NCBI GenBank assembly: GCA_037044905.1
Contig: JBAOKB010000179.1
Location: forward strand, 124,001-188,000
Source of the DNA: Hortaea werneckii
Lineage: Eukaryota; Ascomycota; Dothideomycetes; Mycosphaerellales; Teratosphaeriaceae
Length of the DNA stretch: 64,000 nt
Reading direction: 5' to 3'
Of this stretch, positions 52,765-64,000 are shown one piece after another. The notes beneath the pieces were generated by a model. That model saw only the letters and a list, made by a program, of their open reading frames with translations, had not been told where the DNA came from and did not search any database. The position numbers and the translations under genes were made by a program. Positions within the stretch are counted from its first letter, which is position 1; each line of letters opens with the position of its first letter.

Positions 52765-55282
52765 TTAATCCCGCCCAATCTCATGCACTTCCTCCTCTAT
52801 CGGCTGCTTCTCCCCCTCGTCCTCTTCCTGCTCCTCCCTCTCCCGCGCCCAATTATAGCACTTCTCCGGCACCTGGACCTCCCTCAGCATGACCAACTTC
52901 CCCAGATTCCTAAAAAACCACGGGATCATCACCCGGAACTGATACTCCCGATGCGTCTTAGTGGTAACCTCGAAAATATAATTCAACTCCTCGAGCGAGA
53001 CGGAGAACATGCCACCCAAGGTACTCCCGATCGCGGCACCCGCCGTCTCGCGCACGAAGAGGAAAACGAGCCCGAACGCCAGCACGTTCAGCGCGGCGAA
53101 GATCCCGAGTAAACCCGCATGTCCGATGGCGTTGGTGAGGGCAGGGACGAAAAGCGTAAGCAATCCCGCTCCGAAAAGATTCGTGAACACCGCGACACTC
53201 ATGCCCACGACGCGGTTCTCGAGCGGGAAGACCTCGGCGGAGAGGGTGAAGGGGACGGGACCCATGCCCCAGCTATAGAAGAAGGTGAAGATGAAGAGGA
53301 AAGTGCCTATCACGGGTGCATGGGCGGGGTTAGAAGCCGGGATAAGGAAACTCAGGCCCGCTGCGAGCATAGTCAGGGCGAGGAAGGGGAGAGTGACGAG
53401 CAGGAGCCAGCGGCGGCCTCGACTGTCGATTAGGCGGTACGCCGGGAAGGCGAAGACGAAGTAGCTTAGTCCGATCCCCCAGCTGAGCCAGAGGGCTGTC
53501 ATGTCGATTTCCTTGTCGGTGGTGGTGCATTTTTGGTTGTTGGCGTTGTAGAAGATGGTTGAGCTGTAGAAGGCTAGGACCTTTTAAGAGTGGTTAGCTT
53601 GCTTTTCCTTTTCGCCCCTGGAGTTTTTTTATTATTTATTTTTTCTTCTGGCTTCTCTTTACTCTTTCTTGGAGGGCCTGGAGAGCTTACGTTGACTCCA
53701 CATAGTTGCTGCGATATCATACAGACTCCGGCTGCCATCATCGCGCGTCGGATACGAGGAACGGTAAAAAGCTGGCCCAGCTTGGTGAGGTATGTTGGGC
53801 TTCCTCGGGAAGGTCTGACATGGCGCGTCGCTGCCCCGGCTTGGGAATTCGCTTCTGGGTCTTTCTTGAGATAAGCATGCTTCTCGACTTCCATCTGGCA
53901 ATGGACGTAGAAGAGCTCCTTGGCGGCCAATATTGAATGCCCGCGAAGGAGAACCAGGGTTTGATAAGCGGCTGGGTAGCGGCCTCGTTTCCTTGGGATG
54001 TTGTCAGCCTGCCAGTCATTGATTCCGCGAAACCATACTTGCATCAAAAACCTCGGAGACTCTGGGACGACATAGATAAGTGTCAAGAGAATGATGGTTG
54101 GTAGTACCGATGATGCAGTCTGCCACCGCCATGCGTGAGCACCAGTTGTGGCAAGTATCAGGTTTGCTGAAAACCCTAAGAAGATACCTAGAGCGTCGAA
54201 AAGTTGCCAGTTCATGACTAGAGAGCCTCTGATATGTGCAGGGGCTACTTCAGCGGCGAAGACGGGGACCATCTATGAGATTTGTCAGCACTGAAAAAGT
54301 CTCGACCAGTTGACGCTCTCGAAGATGGACGTACAGTTGCCTTGCAGCCCATGCCAATGCCGAGTAAGATCCTACAACCAAGAAGCTCCGTCCAGTGCTT
54401 CGTTAGAGCGCATCCGATCATCGACGCTAGGATGAGTATCGCTGAGATACAAATCGGAGCCCTACGTCCTGCGAAGGATTCACTTAAGGGATCCGAAAGC
54501 CAGCAGCCGACCAAGCTTGCGGCGAGATACGTTGCAGCGTTGACTACCGCAAACTTCCATGCGTCACCGCTCGTTTGATCGCAACCTATTGCATCGGGCA
54601 GGCCAAGCTGGATAGGCCATTGGAGGTTCGCACCGTTGCTTGCCGTCCTTAGATTATAAAACATGTGGTCAGTAAGGAGAGATCCCCGCGAGAACCTGTC
54701 GATTCCGACTCACTGATTCCACCCCTGGACGACTGCTGCAACACATAGGGTAATGATGGTAACTTGGAGTTGCTTGGGCTGGCCCCAGAAGCCGTTCGTC
54801 TTCAACAGGCCGAAAGCGAAATATCGGCCTTCATCTTCGCTGTCGCTTATAGCCTGTCGCTCATCTGCCGTCAAGTCAGGCACACTTTGCCATTCGAGAG
54901 GATCTCGGGCTACTTTGGCGGCCTGTCTCAAAAATCATCACAGTCAGAGGCGGCTCTTTGGTGGATAGTGAACAAACCTTACCCTCTCGAAAACACCTTC
55001 AAGATTTGCCATCTGGAAGGCTCGTGCAAATTTCTTCCCATATGTGCCGACTTCTGCATTGCGTAAGCGTAGGAGAGGGTTGTCCACTCTAAAAACTGCG
55101 TCAGAGGCTTTGGCTGTCTGTCGATGAATGCTTTGACTTACAGGCCCTCGTGAACCTCCTCGAAGATGTGTGACGGCAGTTCAAAAGCTGCACGGGAGTC
55201 GTCACTAGACTGTTCTTTGTTAGCGTAGCTTAGATCTTCACGATACAATTGTGTATACCTTCCCATTCGGAGAGATCGACAT
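52765..55282 (-). CDS. MFS sugar-type transporter with a GC-AG intron
   Basis: Eight exons: 55282-55259, 55209-55142, 55088-54983, 54922-54714, 54647-54335, 54272-54043, 53991-53691 and 53580-52765, giving 688 aa. Introns are 49-110 nt. Six are GT-AG. The one at 53992-54042 starts GCAAGT and ends AAG; removing it joins SPRFLM to KRGRYPAAYQTLVLLRG. Sugar-porter marks are VPVFAAEVAPAHIRGSLVMN, VPESPRFLMKRGRY, YRLIDSRGRRWLL and VPFTLSAEVFPLENR. A long hydrophilic N-terminus of about 100 residues precedes the first helix, and the tail is Glu-rich. It should import a sugar at the plasma membrane. Substrate is unknown. It is divergent from the ankyrin gene. Confidence 0.85.
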
Positions 55283-56176
55283 TGCTGATCTCGTTTGCTG
55301 TACCAAGGCTTTTATACTGGTTCGATTGGTGACTAACCACCCCTTACGTCTGATTCAAATGTTCAAGTGATGTCGCGCAGAAGTCATCTGTTTCGGTTCA
55401 TCCAGGCCGACGCTTCCAGTCTACTGTGCGGAATGAATCGTTGAGCCATTGACGAGGCTGCGAAGCTTTTATCAATGCTCTCAAGTCCGCGGCCTCCTCA
55501 TTTTGGATTACCTGGGGCTGCTCGAACGATCCAAAGAGGCGAGGGCGCAGTTCTGCCATCTCGCTAGCAAGACCTATACACGGGTGCTCGTGCATTGTGG
55601 TGCTGGAATCCAATTGGAGCAGCGCTGTCTTCCTCTCACCGGTGCTTGGACCCATTGCTCCGAGGTCAGATGCATAGTGCGGCCTCTTAAAGCCTAAAAG
55701 TATTGTCGATATGTATTCCCCTTGTTCCTTCGCTAAATTATCGAATGAGATCAAAGGCACCAGAGTACAAAGCGGGAAAGGCGTTGTTGGCTTGCAGATG
55801 TAGGATTTTGCGGGGTGAACAAGCAGAGGCTGTGTTGCCTCGGGGAAGCAAGATATACTCGCATAGCCACTGGTGAGTTGTACGTCTCGTGATAATGTGA
55901 GCCGCGGATGATCGACTGCGGCCGGTGGCGAACACATGGGGAGCTGTCCCAAGATTCGGGTCTCTACCATGCGGCACCAAGGCCGCCGGTCTTCCGCGAA
56001 GTTGCCCAACCGAGCCGCCCTCTTTGCATCCATACTAGTTGAAGTACAGCCTTAGACACGCTGGTAGCGAAAGAAGCGCAAAATTTGCGGAATGATGCTG
56101 CTTCTTTCGACGGTGAACCCCGTGGCCTTTGTGCGACCAGCTCGGTGACAGCAATCAACACTTCGCCTTCGTGATC
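55283..56176. promoter_or_regulatory. Divergent region, sugar transporter / ankyrin protein
   Basis: 894 bp. Contains open frames up to 211 codons on the minus strand (55398-56033) with no recognisable domain. Otherwise nothing seen. Confidence 0.45.
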
Positions 56177-58575
56177 ATGGCAGAGTTACAGACTATCGCC
56201 GCCGCTGCAGAGCTTTGTGGCCTTGCTGCGAAGCTATGTCGCTTGATAAAGCGGGCCAAAGATGCAGGCGACATTGCAAAGGACGCTCATGAGCGCATTG
56301 AAAAGCTTGGAGAAGTCCTAATGGGAGTGGAGGAAGCATTCGAAGATGACGAACACATGCTTCCACCACAACAAAATGTTCGCAAAAGGATCGACGAGTC
56401 AATAGCAGCCTGTCGCAGGGTCCTCGAAGAAGTCGACAAGAGGTTTTGTGGTGCAGGTTCAGCCGAGCAAGGCCAGCGCGTCGGCCTTGCAGCCAGATTG
56501 AAGATCGCTTTTAGTGAAGACACGCTTCCCAGGCTTCAGAGAGATGTACAAACACATATGAACGCGCTACAGTTGAACTTGAGCATTCTCCATACGTGAG
56601 TCTAGTCATGGAGGTTTACCCGTCCGTTCATCCGCTGACCAGTATTAGATACAAGGTGAATGCACTCTCCGGTCAGAACCAGGCGGTCCTGGAGCAATTA
56701 GGGAAGCTGAGTGCTCAAAGAACAACTTTTCAAGATTCGGAACAAAGCCAGACTAGCCGTAGAGTATCCGCGACCGAGGACGAGGTGCAAATGGCCGCTC
56801 GTAGGGTTATGGCCGAGAGCATCGCAGAGGCCGAAGAGGTCGTCGACCGCTTGACTTCGGAGTACCTTCCAGACCCTCAATCGGAAATACAACATTCGCA
56901 GCTGGGTTGCGACAGCATATTGTCGCCAAGAGATTCACCGTTGATGACACCTGCTGGAGGCTTAGTCGAGGGGGACGATATGATGGGCGTGTCCCTTTCT
57001 GCCCTGTCGCTATCATCATTAAGGGCTCCACTGGACGAGGAGGTTGCCCCACTGAGCATCCTCGACCAATACATCACCTCATACTACAGCCGTTTCGAAA
57101 GCGATCTCGAAAGGGCTAAGCTAAGCCAGGCCGAAGCTGCTCTGAGCGAGGCGATGAGCTACTCTGAACTTCGCGAACGCAAGTATGGTCAACCGTTTAC
57201 GGCCCGAGTACAATACCAAGAAGAGCTTGCCGAGGTTCATCAAAGACAGCAGAAATATTCAGAAGCCATCAGGGAAATCCAGGAGTTGATCCGCGAGGGT
57301 GAGAACAGCGTCGACGTCTCGGCGAAGGTTGCACAGGCAAGACAGCATCAGCTTCTAGGCTTGGTGTATTTCAACCGGCACCAAAAACCAGCGGATTCGC
57401 CTCGGCTTTGTGACAGGGCCGACCTGGAAAGGGCCAGCAAGCATGCATTGACTGCACTGAAGAAGCGGGATCAGCTGCTAAAGGCAGAAGAGACTCCAGG
57501 CGCTGCCGAGAATGAAACGTTTCGACAAAGACAATGTCATCAGCTTCTTGTCGACATATTCAGTGCGCGTGGCATGGTGATTGAAGCCCAGGTCCACAAA
57601 AAGATACTCCAAGATTCTCCCGCCCAGTGTCCTGAAAGCTTTCGAAGACCATCTGAAGCGACAAGTCGTCCACCGACAGACTATGTTGTCGTAGAAAACT
57701 GGCTAGACCTTTGTCAGCGGGCAATCCGTGCGAACGATCAAGATCAAATGCCAGGCATTGTGGCACTAGACGAGTTTAGCGTGGAGCCTCTGGAGGAAGT
57801 TGAGAAGACGACGCTTTTGTTCAATGCGGTAACTCGCGAAGACGCAACAGCCATGCATAAACTCCTGGACCCGGCTGATGGCGCGAATGTGAATGCTCAA
57901 GGTCGTCACGGAGACACTGCACTGCATGTTGCAGCAAGTCGAGGCAGCTACGAAATGGTCAGTGTGCTCTTGCATTACAGAGCGCAAGTGAACCTAAGGG
58001 ATAGATCCGGAGAGACCGCGCTTCTGAAGGCTGTGAAAGGTGGACATCTGGAGACAGTAAAGGCATTAGTAAGGCTCGATACGGCAGTGGATTTTGGATT
58101 GCTGTATGAGGATGACTTGACTGTACTCCATTTTGCCGTTGACACTGCAAGCACGGCAATGACCGCACTGCTTCTGGATCTAGCTCCCCAACTCGCGGAC
58201 AGTGTTGAACGCCGAGGCTTGACAGCGCTACATCACTGCGCAGAGCAAGGCTATATCGAACAGGCCGAGACTTTGCTAAGTCATAGACATCCCGTCGATG
58301 TGAACGCAGTCGACCGCGCTAATCGAACGGCGCTACATATGGCGTTCGTTGGTCCGCGAGTGACCCGTAACCGTATGGCCGAGATTCTCATCAGACATCA
58401 TGCCCAGATCGGTAAAGGTCGGCCGCATCCAAGATTCAAAGAGTCACTCGCCTTGCGAAGGACGGACACCCGTACTAGCATAAGCACGCAAGGCTCCACT
58501 GGCACTGCATCATCTGTCACTTCCAGGCACAGTAGCGTCTTTTCTCGTCTTTCGCTGGGACGTCGAACCTCATAG
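56177..58575 (+). CDS. Ankyrin-repeat protein with SesA/HeLo-like N-terminus
   Basis: Exons 56177-56595 and 56649-58575, 781 aa; the 53-nt intron has donor GTGAGT and acceptor TTAG. The start MAELQTIAAAAELCGLAAKL and the following amphipathic helices (DAHERIEKLGEVLMGVEEAF) resemble the N-terminal domains of fungal STAND/NLR and SesA-type proteins. About residues 270-430 are helical and could form TPR-like pairs: QPFTARVQYQEELAEVHQRQ, then KYSEAIREIQELIREGENS. Residues about 540-720 hold at least four ankyrin repeats, such as GDTALHVAASRGSYEMVSVL and GLTALHHCAEQGYIEQAETL. No P-loop or NACHT/NB-ARC domain lies between. It may be a scaffold or a stripped-down sensor. The SesA/HeLo link is inference from pattern; the ankyrin call is firm. 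Confidence 0.78.
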
Positions 58576-58723
58576 TTCAGGGATAGACCCTGGCAAGGGC
58601 TGTTTATGAGCATCGCGGTGGACAACACGACAGTCGATTGTGAATGAATTTGACGAGTTGATTCAATTCCAATTGGTTTGACGCTCTTGGCTTGAAGACG
58701 GATCAATTAGATGGGTGTATATT

Positions 58724-59804
58724 TCAGGGCTCCAGGCCATCGGTCGTTGGCTTATTCTGTACAATGCGCAGCAAATTCCGCATGAGGACCACGATTGTAA
58801 CTTTGCCAATTGCTGGGACGTAGATAGATGCCTTTTCTTTGACGTCTGGGTTGAAATTCTGCAAAGCGAACGTTAGCCGTGATAGCTCAGCGTATATCGT
58901 ACAAGATTCTTTCACCATACCTTCTCGCTAGAGAAATTGATGCACGCGGCGCCTTCCCGGATCAAGTTCGTAGGCACCTTGTAGGATTCACCAGGCACAC
59001 CGCTAATAACGACATCGCTGATTGGCAGGCACTGCTCAAGTCCCCAACCCTCGAGATCCTGAACTTCGTGCTTTTGCTTCTTCAGGCCACTACCTCTGCT
59101 GAATTTCTGAACTCCAGTGATGTCGACGCTGTACACCTCTGCGCCGTCGTTGGCCAGAAGCGCTGCAAGAGGTCGGCCAACTACTTCGCTTCGGTTTATC
59201 ACGGTAATTCGACGTCCGAAGAGCCTCTTCCCGTAATCGAGGAAAGTGTTGTAGATGTTCAAATGCTCCAGGATCTTGATCACAGCCAAAGGCGTACAGG
59301 GCAGAATCGACTTTCGTGTATTGTTTGGCGGATCCAGAAAGCGAATGTTCTGATACATGTTGCTGATCAGCTGTGGCGATAAACCTTCTACGTCCTTGTA
59401 CATGCTGACAGTCCACTGAAGAGTCTGGTCTCGCCGAGAGCCAAACACTGGGTAGTAGACAATGATACCGTCAACATTGTCATCAGTGTTGGCATGGCGT
59501 AGCTCGTCCTCCAGATCTTCGCGGTCGACTTCTCTTAGAACAAAATCGAAGCCACTGGGTCATGGTAAGCCCTGTACTCAGGGGAACGAAAATCGATATA
59601 GAGAATAGCTCACTTTTCCGTACATGTCCTTGCCGTCCAGTCCGCATACATACGTGCAGCCGGATCCTGGTTCGCAAGGAAACCATACAATCTAGGCCTG
59701 CGCCCCAATGTCTGGAGCCCCGAAGACACTTCTGACAACAGCTTCTTCGCAATGCCACCAGCAAGGACGGTCTTGCACGACCCTGCTGGAGTTGGCGCAG
59801 ACAT
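58724..59804 (-). CDS. MTD1: Methylenetetrahydrofolate dehydrogenase (NAD+), Mtd1
   Basis: Exons 59804-59614, 59554-58921 and 58858-58724, 319 aa, close to the yeast enzyme; introns of 59 and 62 nt have donors GTGAGC and GTATGG. It oxidises 5,10-methylene-THF to 5,10-methenyl-THF with NAD+ in cytosolic one-carbon metabolism. The start MSAPTPAGSCKTVLAGGIAK is followed, after joining, by ENGFDFVLREVDRED, DGIIVYYPVFGSRRDQ and KSILPCTPLAVIKILEHLNI. The Rossmann part has FGRRITVINRSEVVGRPLAA and the end PAIGKVTIVVLMRNLLRI. All agree with the Mtd1 branch. The frame continues upstream of 59804, but that part lacks family similarity. It is convergent with the ankyrin gene (148 bp between stops). Confidence 0.92.
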
Positions 59805-61108
59805 GATCAGCTGAAAGCCTCGGTTGAAGAAGCCGACCGAGAAGTATGAACTAAGCGAATGTGCTCGAGCCTTGGTTGAGGAAGTCGGTCGTCGCACTGT
59901 CTCGACGATTTTGGGCTACACGGCCGAAAAGAAGTTTTGTCGGTTTCTAATAGAGTGGACCCAACAGATCTTTTCGGTAACAGCGGATAGTGCCGACGCT
60001 AGCGAAACTCCCATAACTAACCGCACCTCACCTCTTCCTCTAAACACGACTTGACCATATCGTCTTTCTCGGTTTACCGAAATGGAAGACGATACACATA
60101 AACTATAAGGGAGCGTGCGCTGCACAAACGCAGCGGAGGAGTCACGCCTACAGTAGCTCATGCATCCCCGCCAAACGATCAACTGATGCAGGTGGGGACC
60201 AGGCCGTACAGGACGAGTGATTAAAGGCAGAATGCTTTCAAGTTTCAAGTTCGCCGATATACTTCTATTGTTCAACATGGCTCCGAAGCACGCATACGCT
60301 ACATCTCTAATAAAAGACGATAGACCTCACGTCCTCGAGGCGGCATCTCGTTGGGCTAGAAGGTGTGCCGCCATTAGCATCAGAATACGAGCATTTGAGC
60401 CATAAACAACATCGAAGACCAGGGCCCAAACCTGAATTTCGGATTCTTCTTTTCTGTACCGCCCTAACCATACCAAGGCAACCGGAAGTCAAGGCGAAAT
60501 TCAAACCGCCCCCCACCTTCTTCCTCTCTTTTCAGTTAATCAATTTATTTATCCTCACCCTATGGCTCGCTCGTTGTCATCTTTCCTCCCGAAAGTTAGC
60601 GACCAGACAACACAGCAGAGCGAAAAGAACGGTAAACCAAAATCACGAAAGCTGAAAAGGGAAAAAAACGACAAGAGAAAAGAAATAGAAAGCAAGAAAG
60701 AAATTCATCTAATACATAGAACGTCCGTCCATCCATCCATCTGCCAATAATACTTATACACACATGACCCATCCTCTCGCATCCCATTTTCCCGTGCCCT
60801 TACTCCCCATAACAGAACATGAGGAAAGAGAAAAGAAAAGGAGACACCAAAACCGACCACAAAAACGAGGGGGGATACTAAGAGAAAACCCCCCATTTAT
60901 CCCTCACAGATCCCTCATGGATCCCATCGATCAATCAAGCAACAGTACTTGACACTTGCTCCCCCTCTCCCCCTTAATCTCACCTGCTAACCCCCATCCC
61001 TCGGCCCTTTCCTCTACAGAGTAGAAACCAAATCGCCCGACCTCTCTCCTCTTCCTTTATCCCGAAAGAAAAGAGAGACTCGAAGGTCAGGATCGGATCG
61101 GATAGGGA
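59805..61108. other. 1.3 kb gap between MTD1 and the zinc-finger-like gene
   Basis: Holds the MTD1 5' region and the long 3' side of the last gene. The segment 60.6-61.1 kb is A/C-rich with runs of A. No gene supported. Confidence 0.5.
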
Positions 61109-64000
61109 TCAAGCAAAGGGGGAAGGCGGTCTAAGATTAGAATCAGGGAATTGCTGGACACCCTGCTGTGCTGCCTGGTGCTGCATCCCCTGTTGTTGTT
61201 GTTGTTGTTGCGCATACGACACCCCACCGTAAGACTGATACGGATTGAAAGGATATTGAGCTTGAGCTTGAGCTTGACCTCCCTGCTGCTGCTGCTGTTG
61301 GTGCCCGGGAGGAGGATAATGAGCAGGCAAGTAATATTGACCTCCAGGACCCTGATATTGCTGCGGTTGCGGCTGCGGCAGGTAAGAAGACTGATACCCA
61401 TACTGAAATCCCCCCTCCTGCTGGTTCTGCTGCTGAGGTTGAGGGGGAGGTTGATAATACGTCCCATACCCAGGATACCCATGGCCATGACCACCGGCGT
61501 ACTGCTCCTGCTGTTGTTGCTGTTGCTCAAAAGGATGCGGGGCATACTGCACCGGAGCCGGCGGAGGCCCAGGAGCGGCAGCAGGATTCTCATCATGGTC
61601 GTCGATAGGGATCAACTCTAACTGCCGGCCGTGCTCGTCGATGTAGATAGGTTTCGGTGGCTGGGGCGCCCCAGCTGCAGTGGTGGGATGGTATAATTGT
61701 GGACCAGACGACGGGGAGGGGGGTTCATGGGGTTGCTGGTAAGAAGGAGGATAATACGAAGATTCATAGCCCCCCTGGTACGAAGTCGTGGTAGGCGTGT
61801 GCGAAGCTCGGACGCCGGCATAGGGATCCGACGGGAGGTGGATATACTGTACAGGTCCCGACGCGGACGCTGACGGTGGCAGTTGAGTAGCCGGAAGATA
61901 TTGGCCGGGTGGGACAGAAGCAACAGTCGAATGAGGTGGTGGGTATTCGTCCTCATACCGATACCTCGGCGGGGAATATGGACGCGGGATCTGTTGATGA
62001 TGATGATGTTGTTGAGAGAACGGGACTTGCGAGTTCCGGTCGTAGCCCCTTTGATTTCGTGCCAATGCGTCGCCGAGATCGTACTGACGCTGTTGACCTT
62101 CAGTTGACCCTCCATATCCGCCGCCGGACGAAGCGTACCGTCCACTCGTCGCCCTGCTGCCACTTTCCGGGGTTCCATATTCATAAAGGGGCTTACCCGC
62201 CGTCGCCGTAGGCGGTCTCGATATATATTGTTGTGGCTGTCCGCCAACAGGCGGTGTAGCGACCTGTTGTTGTTGTTGTTGCTGCTGCTGCGCAGACTGT
62301 CCAGTCAAACTAGCCAAAATCGCCGATATATCCGGAGCCTGCGCCTGCTGCCCACTCGTCGGCGTCCCAGCCGTCCCAGTCGTAGTAGAGGCAGGTTCGG
62401 CACGTCCAACGGAGGGACTTCTCTCCTCCCTCGCATAGAAACCACTACCAGCGACCTCTGGGGGACCCGGACCATGACTCGAGGCAGAAGAAGGCTGTTG
62501 CTGACTTTGCTGCAAAGCAGTCAAATTGTTGAGCGCTGCTAGCGTCTCCGGGGCTAGATTCCATGCTCCATTGTTCTGAGATGCTGCCGGCGGATGCTGT
62601 GGCAGCGACGACCCATTCTCATTCTTCCTCTTCGCAAGATCCGTATCAAACCTAGCCGGATCATTCAAATCCAGGCCGGGGGCAACAGTCCCCGAAGGTC
62701 TCCGAGGATCATACTCATCCTCCCCCACAGCCACATCCGACGTCTCCTGGCTTCCCTCCCTCGTGGACATTTCCACGCCATTCGAATGCCACTGCTGCTG
62801 CTGATGCTGTAGGTGATGGCCACCACCTCCTTTCTTCTTCTTCCCCTGCTGCGGCGCCTTCCTGTTCAGGCGTCCTAATAGTCTTGTCGCTAACCCCGAA
62901 TCGGCCCCGACTTCTTCCTTGGCTGCCGGAAGCGCATCCTGAACTATACCAATCCTGGGGAGAGGATAGGGGAAAGCATTCGGGAACGCGCTCGCGATGA
63001 GAGACATTTTCTCGTCGTCCATGCCCGGAGCCCGGATAAGGTCGGAGATGAGTTGGACCTCGGGGAGTTCGATCATGGATTCCGTCCAGTCCATGCCCGG
63101 CGCAGCGGAGTGGGCGGGCTGCGGGTGGATGATTTTGAAATGGGTAATGAGACTGCTGGTATTATACAATTTGACGTTGCGGATGCGGGCGTAGTAGCTT
63201 TGGTAGTTGGCTGAGCCGTCGGTTTGGGTGGCAACACAGAATTTACAGGCTAGGCCGTTGGTGTTCTTCAGCGGTTTCATGTCGGGGTTTGTGGCTAGTG
63301 CGTCAGTGAGCAGATCGAGACTTGGACGCTGATAGAAGCGCTGCTGGAATCGGATGACGACGTGGTGGATGACGGTTTGCATCTTGACAGGCTCCATGAG
63401 ATCATTGACACCATCCAGAGCATCCCAGACGTCCCTCGCATCGGCTGCGAGCTGTGTGAGCTGAGCATCGTAACTCATATGAGCCGGCACATGTTGTGTT
63501 TGCTGGGTAGAGGGAGCTGAGTGAGCCGTTCCATGTTGCCCTTGATACGGCGGATATCCATTTCCTGGTGGTCCTGCCTGTGCATGGACGCCAGTAGAGA
63601 AAAGCGGATTCTCACTAAGCAGCATACCGGGGTTAGTCTCTCCTGTACCGTACCCACCACGGCCGCCTTCCGGGTAACGATCTCGCTCTTGCTTCGTGTG
63701 ACCTCCATGCTTCCGATGGTTGTGGCTAGCTCGGAATTCAGCTGCCTTCCTCTCCATCTTCAGATATGGCGCGACATTGGTCAGGAAGGGTGGCTCGTCT
63801 GGCCACTCGGCAGTCTGCCAATGCACAACGATGTTACCTTTTGAGAAGGCACTCGTATGTTTGGCTCCATAATGCTGGATGAGACCCTCGAAAGCAAACC
63901 ACTTTGGCTTCCCGACAGCACTGTTGTCAGCAGCACAGCCAGCACAGATGAAAAGCTCTTTCCGATGTGGGTCAGTGTAGGGCCGGATCTTGTTGTCGTG
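61109..64000 (-). CDS. Gln-rich protein with two C2H2-like zinc sites (5' end cut off)
   Basis: The frame is open from the right edge of the window to the stop at 61109: 963 codons, N-terminus outside. Near the edge is a possible zinc site, CAGCADNS followed about 20 residues on by HYGAKH. A second, CKFCVATQTDG, is followed by LITHFKIIH. Between them lies a basic region (ERKAAEFRASHNHRKHGGHT). From about the middle onward the protein is low complexity, rich in Gln, Pro, Tyr and Gly, encoded by many CAG/CAA triplets. Such Gln-rich tails are common in fungal transcription or chromatin factors, but the family was not recognised and no function is claimed. No intron is required in the visible part. 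Confidence 0.72.
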   Translation of the reverse strand, partial: HDNKIRPYTDPHRKELFICAGCAADNSAVGKPKWFAFEGLIQHYGAKHTSAFSKGNIVVHWQTAEWPDEPPFLTNVAPYLKMERKAAEFRASHNHRKHGGHTKQERDRYPEGGRGGYGTGETNPGMLLSENPLFSTGVHAQAGPPGNGYPPYQGQHGTAHSAPSTQQTQHVPAHMSYDAQLTQLAADARDVWDALDGVNDLMEPVKMQTVIHHVVIRFQQRFYQRPSLDLLTDALATNPDMKPLKNTNGLACKFCVATQTDGSANYQSYYARIRNVKLYNTSSLITHFKIIHPQPAHSAAPGMDWTESMIELPEVQLISDLIRAPGMDDEKMSLIASAFPNAFPYPLPRIGIVQDALPAAKEEVGADSGLATRLLGRLNRKAPQQGKKKKGGGGHHLQHQQQQWHSNGVEMSTREGSQETSDVAVGEDEYDPRRPSGTVAPGLDLNDPARFDTDLAKRKNENGSSLPQHPPAASQNNGAWNLAPETLAALNNLTALQQSQQQPSSASSHGPGPPEVAGSGFYAREERSPSVGRAEPASTTTGTAGTPTSGQQAQAPDISAILASLTGQSAQQQQQQQQQVATPPVGGQPQQYISRPPTATAGKPLYEYGTPESGSRATSGRYASSGGGYGGSTEGQQRQYDLGDALARNQRGYDRNSQVPFSQQHHHHQQIPRPYSPPRYRYEDEYPPPHSTVASVPPGQYLPATQLPPSASASGPVQYIHLPSDPYAGVRASHTPTTTSYQGGYESSYYPPSYQQPHEPPSPSSGPQLYHPTTAAGAPQPPKPIYIDEHGRQLELIPIDDHDENPAAAPGPPPAPVQYAPHPFEQQQQQQEQYAGGHGHGYPGYGTYYQPPPQPQQQNQQEGGFQYGYQSSYLPQPQPQQYQGPGGQYYLPAHYPPPGHQQQQQQGGQAQAQAQYPFNPYQSYGGVSYAQQQQQQQGMQHQAAQQGVQQFPDSNLRPPSPFA

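Noticed and set aside
54005..54042. GT donor GTATGG at 54038 for the sugar-transporter intron
   Set aside because: Gives a phase mismatch with every nearby acceptor; the GC donor four bases earlier restores the family consensus.
55398..56033. 211-codon open frame on - strand in the sugar transporter/ankyrin gap
   Set aside because: No domain, no convincing splice partners; left as non-coding.

Overview
The window reads as nuclear DNA of a filamentous ascomycete (Pezizomycotina, possibly a Dothideomycete). Genes are closely spaced and lie on both strands. Most introns are 49-116 nt, with GT..AG ends and CTGAC/CTAAC-like branch sites. The gene set is typical of such fungi: PalC, an XanA-like xanthine dioxygenase, Zn2Cys6 regulator, NCS1 and MFS carriers, secreted peptidases and an ankyrin protein with a putative SesA/HeLo-like N-terminus. 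No rRNA, tRNA, CRISPR array or intact transposon was found. Exon joins were worked out by hand from splice signals, and each joined frame was checked to be divisible by three.

Layout. 0-6 kb: 3' end of NOC4, an S28 serine peptidase and a short-chain dehydrogenase lacking the usual catalytic Tyr/Lys. 6-20 kb: a housekeeping block with SEC10 and MMS19 sharing a promoter, a Rad53/Chk2-type checkpoint kinase and a Baeyer-Villiger-type monooxygenase. 20-32.7 kb: a secreted subtilisin, an unidentified 418-aa protein, palC, an APC-family permease and an NTF2-like protein. 33.5-36.2 kb: a metallophosphoesterase and two small nucleotidyltransferase-like genes arranged head to head. 36.7-43.2 kb: a possible purine-use cluster of NCS1 permease, Zn2Cys6 regulator and XanA-like dioxygenase. 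43.4-49.1 kb: an MDR reductase, a Ser/Arg-rich orphan and a DHA2-type MFS carrier. 49.7-52.4 kb: TFIIF beta and CSN4 sharing a promoter. 52.8-60 kb: a sugar-type MFS carrier with a GC-AG intron, an ankyrin protein and MTD1. 61.1-64 kb: a Gln-rich zinc-finger-like protein running off the end.

How the genes may work together. The best candidate local system is 36.7-43.2 kb. An uptake carrier, a regulator and an Fe(II)/2-oxoglutarate dioxygenase related to XanA sit next to each other, and the same 11-mer (TCGGCCGAGAT) occurs in both non-coding gaps flanking the regulator gene. A second candidate is the three-gene group at 33.5-36.2 kb, all predicted to act on nucleotides or phosphoesters. The rest is ordinary core metabolism, secretion, DNA-damage and transcription functions.
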